Source of the DNA: an uncultured Treponema sp.
Lineage (GTDB): Bacteria; Spirochaetota; Spirochaetia; Treponematales; Treponemataceae
DNA: 7,409 bases
Direction: 5' to 3'
Assembly: GCA_947167745.1 (NCBI GenBank)
Contig: CAMVJE010000069.1
Span: forward strand, 1-7,409
How positions within the stretch are numbered: the stretch's first letter is position 1; every line of letters starts with the position of its first letter. A program made the translations under genes and the position numbers. This document shows positions 1-6,081 of this stretch, piece after piece. The notes beneath the pieces were generated by a model. That model made no database searches, was not told the origin of the DNA, and saw nothing but the letters and a program-made list of their open reading frames with translations.

Positions 1-349
1 GAATCAGGACAGAAGATTTATTTTGAGAATTATTCGGATTGTCAAATTTATTCAGCTCATCCCGAAGCAAAATGCAGAGAAAAGACTGTTCTTCGGTAAG
101 TGGAATCTGTCGTATTAATCTTGAAACACTGTCATCTTCCTCATTCAAGTCATTCTGCTGCAAAAATGCAAAACCATCAGCCTTGTCAATTGCAACACTT
201 ACACCAAGAATTGCAAAAAATGCTTGAATGTCGCTTTCGTACATTTCAAGTTTTTCCCACAACTTGTCGTTTACATTCTGCCGGAAAATTGGACCCTGCA
301 ACAGTTTTACACAGACTTGTGACCACGGTTTTAAATTTGAATCAGCCAT
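1..349 (-). CDS. jetB: Wadjet subunit JetB (DUF4194, KITE-like), 5' part only
   Basis: This is the small subunit of the Wadjet anti-plasmid SMC complex (equivalent to MksE), which binds the kleisin JetA and helps assemble the DNA-loop-extruding JetABC motor. The first 116 codons are present and the gene runs off the left edge; the family is usually around 200 residues. I translated it from the minus strand, so it is easy to miss. It shows the DUF4194 pattern: VKLLQGPIFR near residues 14-23, a hydrophobic stretch ending in DGFAFLQQ near 58-65, then LIRQIPLTEEQSFLCILLRDEL near 78-99. These match the family's 'kLL.g.ly', 'gyAfl.q' and 'lvrR.pLs...sLll.lLRe' blocks. The ATG overlaps the jetA stop (ATGGCTGA, 8 nt), and AGGAG lies 6 nt upstream inside jetA, so translational coupling is expected. 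The identification rests on family memory plus the position directly after a DUF3375 gene. Confidence 0.88.
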   Translation of the reverse strand, partial: MADSNLKPWSQVCVKLLQGPIFRQNVNDKLWEKLEMYESDIQAFFAILGVSVAIDKADGFAFLQQNDLNEEDDSVSRLIRQIPLTEEQSFLCILLRDELNKFDNPNNSQNKSSVLI

Positions 350-1862
350 TGAGGTCTCCTTTGAAAATTAATTTAGGCACAGTCACCTTTATTATATTTT
401 CGTTATTTTCATACTGAATCTGTTCCTTTGAATTTTCATCAATTGTCAAATCTTTTTCGGAATTGATTAAATCATAATAGACAGCAATTTCTGCCATTCC
501 TTTTGTGATAGGGAATTCTGAGAGTAAGTCTCCCAAAGTAAACTGCGTAATGTGTTTTTTTCGGTATGCAGATATATTCTGAATCAGCTGTTTTCGGTCA
601 ACAAAAAATTGAGTGAGTAAATCGTTATAATCAGAAATATTAATGTCAGATGAATCAAACTTTTCCATTTCGCTGAATTCCTTCTGCATATTCGGAAGAA
701 CAGGCGCAAAAGAGCGTGTAAGCATCGCTCTGGTGTCAAAATTCATAAAGTCGCGTCGGTTTGTGTACTCGTTTGCTTTAAATTTTTCCGATGCAGTTTT
801 CTTTATGTCATTGATGAGTGAGTTGAGTTTCTGATAGTTTCCGTTCTGATTCTGCTGGAGAACACGACTCAATCTGTCTGTGATTCCATGCTTCGTGTCT
901 ATGATTTTGCTTCCTGCTTCAAAGAGATTTTTCTTGAAGTTCAAAAGAAAATCGGTGTCTAGAGTATCTAGCTGATTTATTTCGGATGTTGAGGAAACTT
1001 TTTCTATGATTACGTTTGCGATTGAATTAATTTCGTTGTCATTGTCTTCTGCGATGAATTTCCAGAAGGCATCAAAAGATTGTCCCTGCGGAGATTCACG
1101 CAATTTTTCATCAGTATCAAGCGCAAAGCCAAGAATGTCACCCTTTGAATAGTTAAGTTCACTCTGCTTTTTGTAAATCTCTGCACCTGCCTGTCTGAAA
1201 TTATCCTCGACTTGGCGGAAATCGTTCAGTAAATCTTTTCCGTTTCTGAGACATAAGTCAACCATTTCAAAAATCTGTACGGGAGAATAGGATTCGACTT
1301 TACCACCTTCTTCCAGCCGTTTAATTTCTTTTTCAATATTTGCTTTTTCCTGACGTAATGCTTTTAGCCGTGTAGCCGTGTCTTCCGTAATGTGCTGATA
1401 CAAATCGTGCAGCTGGTCTAAAATTGATTTGAACTGGGATTCCGTGCCGATGAATTTTTTTGGTTTTAAGTCATCAAGCCAGTTGAAAAGCTTTAAAATG
1501 CTCGGAGTCAGCTCAAGAACCGCCTCACGCTCGTTGTTGTGGTAGCGCATAAGATAGCCTTTCTTACACCATTTTTCAACATATGCTCGGATTTTCTGTT
1601 TTCTGTCTTTTTGTTCTAAAGAAGACTCGTCAGATTCATCTAAATTTTCTGCATCAAAATCATTAAGTTCTTCTTTGTGGTCTTTTAGGAAGTTGCCGAG
1701 ATGAATTTCAAAATCTGCTGCCAGTACAGACAACTTGCTGAAAACAATGAACTCCTGATAAAAGAAAGAAATAACAAGGCTTGCAGAATTTGACTTTAGG
1801 AGTGAGTAGCCGGGATCATTTTTTATAAGATTTTCAAAATAATTGCTGTCTGTCCTTATCAT
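342..1862 (-). CDS. jetA: Wadjet subunit JetA (DUF3375, kleisin-like)
   Basis: JetA is the kleisin-like subunit (MksF type) of type I Wadjet. That complex extrudes plasmid DNA loops and hands small circular DNA to the JetD nuclease for cleavage; it acts in the cytoplasm. The 506-residue product is a normal length for DUF3375. The N-terminus (PGYSLLKSNSASLVISFF, residues 17-34) matches the 'P..rLL...nA.lv..Fl' opening. KKFIGTESQF (135-144) and DFRQVEDNFR (214-223) are the most diagnostic blocks. They flank a helical, charged, probably coiled-coil stretch (about 150-187). Residues 61-90 form an acidic linker that looks variable. The start is fixed by AGGAG (inside the last fic codons) 8 nt before the ATG; the nearer ATG at 1867 meets a stop after two codons. 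It sits 5 nt after fic and overlaps jetB by 8 nt. No frame disruption is seen. Confidence 0.93.
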   Translation of the reverse strand: MIRTDSNYFENLIKNDPGYSLLKSNSASLVISFFYQEFIVFSKLSVLAADFEIHLGNFLKDHKEELNDFDAENLDESDESSLEQKDRKQKIRAYVEKWCKKGYLMRYHNNEREAVLELTPSILKLFNWLDDLKPKKFIGTESQFKSILDQLHDLYQHITEDTATRLKALRQEKANIEKEIKRLEEGGKVESYSPVQIFEMVDLCLRNGKDLLNDFRQVEDNFRQAGAEIYKKQSELNYSKGDILGFALDTDEKLRESPQGQSFDAFWKFIAEDNDNEINSIANVIIEKVSSTSEINQLDTLDTDFLLNFKKNLFEAGSKIIDTKHGITDRLSRVLQQNQNGNYQKLNSLINDIKKTASEKFKANEYTNRRDFMNFDTRAMLTRSFAPVLPNMQKEFSEMEKFDSSDINISDYNDLLTQFFVDRKQLIQNISAYRKKHITQFTLGDLLSEFPITKGMAEIAVYYDLINSEKDLTIDENSKEQIQYENNENIIKVTVPKLIFKGDLNG

Positions 1863-1867
1863 TCCAT

Positions 1868-2785
1868 CTACTCCTGTTTCCCTCTCAGCCCGATATAAAA
1901 CTCAAGGCGTTCCAGCAGGGCTTTTGCAAAAAGGGATTCCATTGCGCCAAGATTGTGGTGGACATGGTATGAGTCAAATGCGTCGTAGTAGGCAAGACGG
2001 TCTGCAAACTTGATGTTTATTGGCGGAAAACCGGCCTTCATAAGTTCAAGATTTACTAAAAGCCGTCCAGTTCTTCCGTTGCCGTCAATAAAAGGATGAA
2101 TTGCTTCAAAGTCAATATGGAACCGGGCTAATTTTGTGACTATGTGACTTTCATCCCTTGCAAAATCTTGAAGAAGACTTTCTAATTTTGGCTGAATCAA
2201 ATATGGCTGGACAGGTTCGTGGGCTGCTCCTGCTATTATTACAGGAATTTTTCTGTATATGCCGCGGTCTTCTTTTTTATCTGCAAGGACAAGATAGTGA
2301 ATGTCTTTTATGACACGCTCTGAAAGTGGCTCGTTTTTCTGAACAAGGCTTGCAACATAGTCGAACGCTTCTTTATGACCGATTGCCTCAAGGTGATGGG
2401 AAAGAGGCTTCCTGTCTATTGTAAGCCCCCGAAGAACAAGGTCGGTTTCCCTCAGCGTAAGAGTGTTGCCTTCTATGGCATTTGAGTTGTAAGTATATTC
2501 GGTGACAAATTGTTCGTTAAGGCGTTCGAGTTCACCTTGGGTGAAAGGCCGAAGAGTGTCAAGGTGTCGCTTCTTTTCATCGATAAGGGAAAGAAGATTT
2601 TCCTGTTTTGTAAGCCGCCCGTCGCGGGGTTTTACAGCATCAAGGGGAATACGCCAGCCACGACCGATTTGCATGGCTCCAGGAATTTTTCCCTGTGAAC
2701 ACAAGACCCGGATTCTTCGCTCTGAGATATTCCATTTTTCCGCAGCCTGACTAGCTGTCAAAAAGGTTCCGTCTGATTTCATCAT
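1868..2785 (-). CDS. Fic-domain AMP-transferase with N-terminal helix-turn-helix
   Basis: Fic proteins usually transfer AMP from ATP to a hydroxyl side chain of a target protein. Counted from the ATG at 2785, the product has 305 residues. Residues 8-50 form an excisionase/MerR-like helix-turn-helix (TASQAAEKWNISERRIRVLC, then GAMQIGRGWRIP). The active-site motif HPFIDGNGRTGR at 230-241 is intact, with catalytic H230 and a full phosphate-binding loop. SNAIEG at 101-106 fits the (S/T)xxxE(G/N) inhibitory helix N-terminal to the Fic core, which is class II autoinhibition. No C-terminal winged helix follows; the chain ends soon after the Fic fold. A TTG at 2818 also opens the frame but lies upstream of the predicted transcription start, so ATG 2785 or 2782 is preferred. 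It leads the operon ahead of jetA/jetB. The target is unknown; autoregulation through the helix-turn-helix is my inference. Confidence 0.93.
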   Translation of the reverse strand: MMKSDGTFLTASQAAEKWNISERRIRVLCSQGKIPGAMQIGRGWRIPLDAVKPRDGRLTKQENLLSLIDEKKRHLDTLRPFTQGELERLNEQFVTEYTYNSNAIEGNTLTLRETDLVLRGLTIDRKPLSHHLEAIGHKEAFDYVASLVQKNEPLSERVIKDIHYLVLADKKEDRGIYRKIPVIIAGAAHEPVQPYLIQPKLESLLQDFARDESHIVTKLARFHIDFEAIHPFIDGNGRTGRLLVNLELMKAGFPPINIKFADRLAYYDAFDSYHVHHNLGAMESLFAKALLERLEFYIGLRGKQE

Positions 2786-2789
2786 TATG

Positions 2790-2818
2790 ATTATAGCATG
2801 TATCGGAACAATCTGCAA
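2790..2818 (-). promoter_or_regulatory. Promoter of the fic-jetA-jetB operon
   Basis: On the minus strand TTGCAG (2818-2813) is followed after 17 nt by TATAAT (2795-2790), and a TG one base before the -10 gives an extended -10 (TGCTATAAT). The spacing is ideal for the main vegetative sigma factor. The expected transcription start, about 7 nt past the -10, falls on the tandem ATGATG at 2785-2780. The mRNA would therefore be leaderless, and no Shine-Dalgarno sequence is present. Confidence 0.72.
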
Positions 2819-2850
2819 TTATCGGAATAAAAGAATTGTGTTTAGCGGAA
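2801..2850. repeat. Three TATCGGAA-like direct repeats around the fic promoter
   Basis: TATCGGAA occurs exactly at 2801-2808 and 2820-2827, and TAGCGGAA (one mismatch) at 2843-2850. The steps are 19 and 23 bp, close to two helical turns. The first copy lies between the -10 and -35 elements of the fic promoter and the second just upstream of the -35, where operators commonly sit. The Fic helix-turn-helix protein or a lost neighbouring TetR regulator could be the binder; this is inference. Confidence 0.45.
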
Positions 2851-2859
2851 TGATATGTT

Positions 2860-3180
2860 TTGCGCTTACGGGATTTGCACATTCAGCTGTTTTTTTCATA
2901 TTCCTCGCAGGATGATTTTTTTAAGAAGGTTACCTGCGACAGTCGTTTTGACTATATCCGCGAAAGGATGCAGAACCGCGTTACAAAGCAGAGTGCGGAT
3001 TCTTCAAATTTTGGAAATGCAGACGAGTGCGTAAAAAATATCCTGCTCGTTTTTAATAATTGCTTGCTGTATCTTTACCGCCAGTGGGTTTCTGACGGAC
3101 GTAAGATTCCTATGGAAGAAATGATTGAGCTTGCAACAACGCTATTGGAAAATGGAATGAAGGGATTCAGAAATAAGTGA
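2860..3180 (+). pseudogene. Remnant of a TetR-family regulator, C-terminal ligand domain only
   Basis: The frame opens at a TTG (2860) after a TGA at 2851 and encodes up to 106 residues. The segment from about DDFFKKV to the end resembles the C-terminal ligand/dimer domain of TetR/AcrR regulators: DYIRERMQNRV, then NILLVFNNCLLYLYRQWVSDG, then PMEEMIELATTLLENG. That order (helix, long hydrophobic helix ending in W..DG, then a final 'eEm..l...ll..G' helix) is typical. The N-terminal helix-turn-helix of about 50 residues that TetR proteins need to bind DNA is absent, and the first 15 or so residues do not look native. No ribosome binding site precedes the TTG. It therefore reads as a truncated relic. 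It is transcribed away from fic, and its promoter region would overlap the fic operators. A short protein starting at ATG 2968 cannot be excluded. Confidence 0.6.
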
Positions 3181-3202
3181 GAGTGAAGAAACGCCCTTAC
3201 TC
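3181..3202. terminator. Weak possible hairpin between convergent genes
   Basis: Between the TetR remnant stop and the transporter stop, GAGTGAAG (3181-3188) can pair with CTTACTC (3196-3202) around an AAACGCCC loop, with one bulged G. Neither strand has a good T-run after the stem, so an efficient intrinsic terminator is doubtful. I list it because it is the only structure in the convergent gap. Confidence 0.25.
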
Positions 3203-4243
3203 TTAGATTTTCATATGCTCAGATTCTCTTTCCAGTTCTTCCATGCTGTGGTGATGACCGTGTTTTTCATCAGTTATAAAATGCTTGTGAAGGTGGGTAT
3301 GGACTATGGTGTGTGTATGAGTTGAGCCGTTATGGGTATGGGTAAAGGTGTGGCTGTGCTGGTGCTGATGAGCGCGAAGCAGGGTGTCGTAAACAACAAA
3401 AGCAGTTCCAACAATCATCACAAGAAGGGCTATGAAATACTGTGCTGAAAGTTTTTCGTGTAGAAGAATAAAGGCTAAAAATACACCAATGAATGGAGCA
3501 ATTGAATAGTAGGAACTTGTCTTTGCGGCTCCTAAAACTTTCTGTGCGCGGATGTATGTAAAGATGCTGAGTCCGTAGGCAACAAAGCCCAAAAGCAAGG
3601 CAAAAGGAATGTACTGAAGAATAAACTTAGTTTCTCCGGTGATGAAAGAAAGTACCAGAGATCCGAATCCCGAACAGAGTCCTTTTATCGTTACAATCTG
3701 GTAAGTGCTTTTTTCAGAAATCTTTCTGGTACAGTTATTTTCAAGCCCCCAGCAAAGGGTTGCTCCAAGGACTAAAAGTGAACCGACAGAAAAATTCATA
3801 CCGTCTGTGCTTTCAAAAGTGAGGATTATGCTTGAAGCGGTGATTAAAAGAATTGCAGTCCAAAGCCGCCAGGTAACTTTCTCTTTAAAAATCAGCATGG
3901 CAATCAGCGTGGTTGCAACTATCTCAAAGTTCCCAAGAAGGGATGCATTCCCAGAAGTGCCGTATTTTACACCCAGCATGAGAAGAATCGGCGCGATTAT
4001 ATCAAGAAGAACCATGCCGATGGTGTAGGGCAGATCACTTTTGTTCAGCCGTTCAGATTTTTCTTCCTTTTTGAAATGGAAGAGATACATGATTCCAACC
4101 CCTGTTCCTGCTCCAAGATATAAAACTCCTGCGAGGAAAACCGGTGAAAGTTCCGAAAGAAGTATTTTAGAGCAGGGAACATTCAGTGCGTAAAAACAGG
4201 CTGCTGCAATGGCGTATATGATGGCGATGATTTTGCTGTTCAT
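3203..4243 (-). CDS. EamA/DMT-superfamily transporter with histidine-rich C-terminal tail
   Basis: This is an inner-membrane transporter of the drug/metabolite superfamily, 346 residues, with two EamA repeats of about five membrane segments each (about 5-145 and 152-287). The repeats are recognisable from GNASLLGNFEIVATTLIAMLIFKE (98-121) and TSSYYSIAPFIGVFLAFILLHEK (242-264), the paired 'a....l..l.Pv.a.l.a.l.l.E' signatures. The tail after residue 290 is unusual: 17 histidines fall in residues 292-343, mostly as HxH steps and an HHH at 330-332. It probably binds Ni, Zn, Co or Cu. EamA proteins mostly export metabolites or drugs, so the substrate is uncertain; a metal or metal-chelate role is inference. 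AGGA lies 7 nt before the ATG, and the upstream flavoprotein stop is 9 nt away, so it is the last gene of a three-gene operon. Confidence 0.87.
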   Translation of the reverse strand: MNSKIIAIIYAIAAACFYALNVPCSKILLSELSPVFLAGVLYLGAGTGVGIMYLFHFKKEEKSERLNKSDLPYTIGMVLLDIIAPILLMLGVKYGTSGNASLLGNFEIVATTLIAMLIFKEKVTWRLWTAILLITASSIILTFESTDGMNFSVGSLLVLGATLCWGLENNCTRKISEKSTYQIVTIKGLCSGFGSLVLSFITGETKFILQYIPFALLLGFVAYGLSIFTYIRAQKVLGAAKTSSYYSIAPFIGVFLAFILLHEKLSAQYFIALLVMIVGTAFVVYDTLLRAHQHQHSHTFTHTHNGSTHTHTIVHTHLHKHFITDEKHGHHHSMEELERESEHMKI

Positions 4244-4252
4244 TGTTTATTC

Positions 4253-4729
4253 CTATGACTCGTTCACCAGTTTGCCGGTCATATGTTCAATTTCAAACTC
4301 AAGGCACTGAACACGGTTTTTTGCGTTTTCCCATTCAATCTGAACGGCTTCTGCTGTAGGATGATATTTTTCTCCTAATTTGCAGACTTTTTCTTTTGTT
4401 TTTTCAAAATCTTCTACTTTTTTGATACGACCAAAACATACAACGCTTGTAATGTTCAAGGCCCATTCACCTTCTTTCTTAAATCCCTGATCCATCACGC
4501 AGAATGAAGCCTTGTCGTACTTTTCGATTGCATCGATTTTGTGGCCTTCCTTTGCGCCGTGAAAATAGATTTTTCCATCGCTTTCGTCATAGTAAAAATC
4601 CATGGGAACAGTGTAGGGGTAGCCGTCGTCACCAAGAAGGGCAAGAACTCCACGCCATTCATTTTTTAAAATTTCAATGCATTTTTCTGTGCTTATCTGC
4701 TGCTTGAATCTTCTCATTGGTCGGAACAT
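4253..4729 (-). CDS. Pyridoxamine 5'-phosphate oxidase-like flavin-binding protein (NimA type)
   Basis: A 158-residue cytoplasmic protein of the split-barrel FMN-binding fold, in the group that includes NimA nitroimidazole-resistance proteins. Key blocks are MRRFKQQIS at the N-terminus, LALLGDDGYPYTVPMDFYYD (29-48), and IYFHGAKEGHKIDAI (54-68), the usual 'G.PY.vP..f.yd...iyFHga..G.K' signature that lines the flavin site. Length fits the family (about 150-170). The frame is open further upstream, but the chosen ATG at 4729 has AGGAG 7 nt before it, and the longer version would overlap most of the C-terminal end of the preceding transporter. It lies 10 nt after that transporter and 9 nt before the next, so it is co-transcribed with both. 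The substrate is unknown; reduction or binding of a small electrophile or a cofactor is the family's typical role. Confidence 0.85.
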   Translation of the reverse strand: MFRPMRRFKQQISTEKCIEILKNEWRGVLALLGDDGYPYTVPMDFYYDESDGKIYFHGAKEGHKIDAIEKYDKASFCVMDQGFKKEGEWALNITSVVCFGRIKKVEDFEKTKEKVCKLGEKYHPTAEAVQIEWENAKNRVQCLEFEIEHMTGKLVNES

Positions 4730-4739
4730 ATGTTTACTC

Positions 4740-5168
4740 CTATTTTCTATTAATAAAATACAATCCCAAAAGGCAGATTGCAACTCCAAGAACTTTGCTC
4801 CAGCTGATTGATTCATGATAGCCGACAAGTCCCACAAAAATCAGGATGACTGCAAGAGCCGCATTTGAAACTGTTGCCAGTGTGCTGACTTTCCAGCCGA
4901 CTTTGTAAGCAAAGATGAAGCCCACTTCAAGACCTGTAATCACGATTCCTAAGACGATTGTGGCCCAGTTGGTGAGGGAAAATTCTTTGAGAATGTTTCC
5001 GCCTTTTGTGGTGACAAAGAAGGCCAGAGCCGAAAAAAGCGTTGCCACAGCATAAGTGATTGTCATGCTGGCATAAGTGTTCATTTGCTCAGGGATTCCC
5101 TTTGCGCAAATCTGATAAAGTGTGTTTGCAAATATAATGATTAAAAGCGGCCAGAAGTAATTGAACAT
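4740..5168 (-). CDS. Half-size EamA/DMT-like membrane transporter
   Basis: A 142-residue membrane protein with about five hydrophobic segments (near 4-20, 32-52, 69-88, 97-116 and 123-138), which equals one EamA repeat instead of the usual two. The end, ATVSNAALAVILIFVGLVGYHESISWSKVLGVAICLLGLYFI, has the EamA pattern of a small-residue helix, a '..E.is..k..G......G' turn and a last helix. Half-size transporters of this superfamily work as dimers, so homodimer export is expected. The start is taken at ATG 5168: a TATAAT lies just upstream, putting the transcription start on the ATG, whereas the frame-opening ATG at 5219 lies upstream of that promoter and lacks a ribosome binding site. It is the first gene of the operon with the flavin protein and the histidine-tailed transporter, which suggests a shared substrate or stress. 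Confidence 0.82.
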   Translation of the reverse strand: MFNYFWPLLIIIFANTLYQICAKGIPEQMNTYASMTITYAVATLFSALAFFVTTKGGNILKEFSLTNWATIVLGIVITGLEVGFIFAYKVGWKVSTLATVSNAALAVILIFVGLVGYHESISWSKVLGVAICLLGLYFINRK

Positions 5169-5174
5169 AATTTG

Positions 5175-5204
5175 ATTATAGCGGAAAATGGGGGAGAGTG
5201 TCAG
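5175..5204 (-). promoter_or_regulatory. Promoter of the transporter operon
   Basis: On the minus strand CTGACA (5204-5199) is separated by 18 nt from a perfect TATAAT (5180-5175). The expected start falls at about 5168, the A of the ATG, and no Shine-Dalgarno sequence exists between them, so a leaderless message is likely. The promoter lies inside the last codons of the GNAT relic; the relic's TAA stop is part of the TATAAT. Confidence 0.65.
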
Positions 5205-5406
5205 TTGCTTCAATTCCATTGAGGTAGCCGGAAATCAGTTCCTGTGCCAGAAAGTAGGGCACTTCTGAATCCCTAGGCTCGCAGTGGTAATGAATGCCAA
5301 GCTTACTTGCCAGGCCAAAACCTGCATGGATGTAAAAATTGATGTTGCCTTCCATGCAGATAAATCCGATTCCCAAAGCTTTGGCTTTTTTAAGCGCATG
5401 CTTCAG
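5176..5406 (-). pseudogene. Remnant of a GNAT acetyltransferase, C-terminal half
   Basis: From about 5406 the minus strand encodes LKHALKKAKALGIGFICMEG, then NFYIHAGFGLASKLGIHYH, then EPRDSEVPYFLAQELISGYLNGI. These are the end of the acetyl-CoA-binding motif A helix and the C-terminal strands of GNAT N-acetyltransferases ('ll.h....a..lG......EG...fY...GF..as..gI', followed by a 'vPyf...EL..GyL.GI' tail). The whole N-terminal half, including the Q/RxxGxG/A acetyl-CoA loop, is missing. Upstream of LKH the frame reads into unrelated sequence (FSLSLRPCLVLI), and no ATG precedes the homologous part. The end after GYLNGI also looks replaced. The frame itself is intact, so this is a truncation without frameshifts, probably recent. 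It cannot be a functional enzyme. Confidence 0.68.
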
Positions 5407-5450
5407 AATTAATACGAGACAGGGGCGTAAGCTGAGCGAAAAAAACTAAA
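5407..5450. other. Junction sequence upstream of the GNAT relic
   Basis: This AT-rich stretch with a GGGGCGTAAGCTGAGCG core and a run of seven A abuts the point where GNAT similarity stops. It has no gene and no convincing hairpin. It may be a dispersed intergenic repeat that replaced the 5' half of the gene, but only one copy is in the window, so this cannot be shown here. Confidence 0.25.
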
Positions 5451-5464
5451 ATTTGCAATACAAT

Positions 5465-5493
5465 TTGCTTATTTCTTGCAAAGACACAATAAT
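5465..5493 (+). promoter_or_regulatory. Putative promoter of the 2H phosphoesterase gene
   Basis: TTGCTT (5465-5470) and AATAAT (5488-5493) are spaced by 17 nt. The predicted start would be at 5500, exactly the ATG, and no Shine-Dalgarno sequence is visible (TTGAATT precedes the ATG). Two TTGCAA palindromes (5453-5458 and 5476-5481) flank the -35. Confidence 0.45.
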
Positions 5494-5499
5494 TGAATT

Positions 5500-6054
5500 A
5501 TGAAAAGCTCTAAAATCACATACACAATTTCCCTTCACTTTCCTCAAGCAGTCAACGAAATTATTAGCTCAGCGGTGGAATCTATTTCTGATTTAACAGG
5601 AAATCATTTCATTACAGAAAACAAGATTCCGCCGCATATCACGATCGGTGCTTTTCATGCAGCAAAGGACGAAGAATCAAAACTTCTGCAGCTTGTCGAG
5701 GATTTCGCTAAGAAAATGGAACCTGGCATCATTCATTTCTGTGAGACAGGAAACTTCAACAACAAAGTACTTTTCTTACGACCTGAAAAAGATGACTTTC
5801 TTGCTAAGATAAATGCTGACCTTCATTCAATTCTTCTTGCTAAATTTGAAAAGGCTGAGAATGGCTATTATCTTCCTGAAATCTGGTTCCCGCACACTAC
5901 TCTTGCAACAAGATTGAATCAAAGTCAGTTTGAAAAAGCAAAGGAAATTGCAGGAAAGATTAAATTGCCGTTAGAAGCTGAAATCAGCGAAATTTCTGTT
6001 TATCAGCGTTCACCTCTTGAAGAACTAAAACGGCTTACAATTCTGCCACGATAA
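5500..6054 (+). CDS. 2H phosphoesterase / 2'-5' RNA ligase-like protein
   Basis: A 184-residue cytoplasmic protein of the 2H phosphoesterase superfamily, the group of 2'-5' RNA ligases and cyclic phosphodiesterases that use two HxT/S motifs to act on 2',3'-cyclic phosphates or 2'-5' linkages. Both motifs are present and complete: PPHITIG with H46 and T48, and FPHTTLAT with H132 and T134. They are about 85 residues apart, as expected for the two symmetric lobes. The N-terminal strand (ITYTISLHF) and the final QRSPLEELKRLTILPR strand also fit. The ATG at 5500 is the first in frame and follows a plausible promoter with no leader. It converges on the aldolase gene with a 27-nt gap. The physiological substrate is unknown; RNA end processing is possible. 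Confidence 0.86.
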   Translation: MKSSKITYTISLHFPQAVNEIISSAVESISDLTGNHFITENKIPPHITIGAFHAAKDEESKLLQLVEDFAKKMEPGIIHFCETGNFNNKVLFLRPEKDDFLAKINADLHSILLAKFEKAENGYYLPEIWFPHTTLATRLNQSQFEKAKEIAGKIKLPLEAEISEISVYQRSPLEELKRLTILPR

Positions 6055-6081
6055 GCCGGCAGGCAATCACAGGCTGCAGTT

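Noticed and set aside
39..417. Plus-strand open frames of 62 and 105 residues
   Set aside because: They lie antisense to jetB and the jetA end, have no ribosome binding site and match no family; the minus-strand DUF4194 reading explains the region.
2786..2818. N-terminal extension of Fic from a TTG start
   Set aside because: The TTG is the -35 box of the predicted promoter, so the extension would not be transcribed, and the added residues do not resemble the helix-turn-helix start of related proteins.
4730..4837. Longer version of the flavin-binding protein
   Set aside because: It would overlap about 100 nt of the preceding transporter, and ATG 4729 has an ideal AGGAG.
5169..5219. Longer start for the half-size transporter
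   Set aside because: The ATG at 5219 lies upstream of the promoter, has no ribosome binding site and overlaps the GNAT relic; membrane segment 1 begins just after ATG 5168.
6055..6081. Possible bidirectional terminator between the 2H and aldolase genes
   Set aside because: Only AGCC/GGCT can pair, across a long loop, and the GCCGGC and CTGCAG palindromes are too short; no convincing stem with a T-run.
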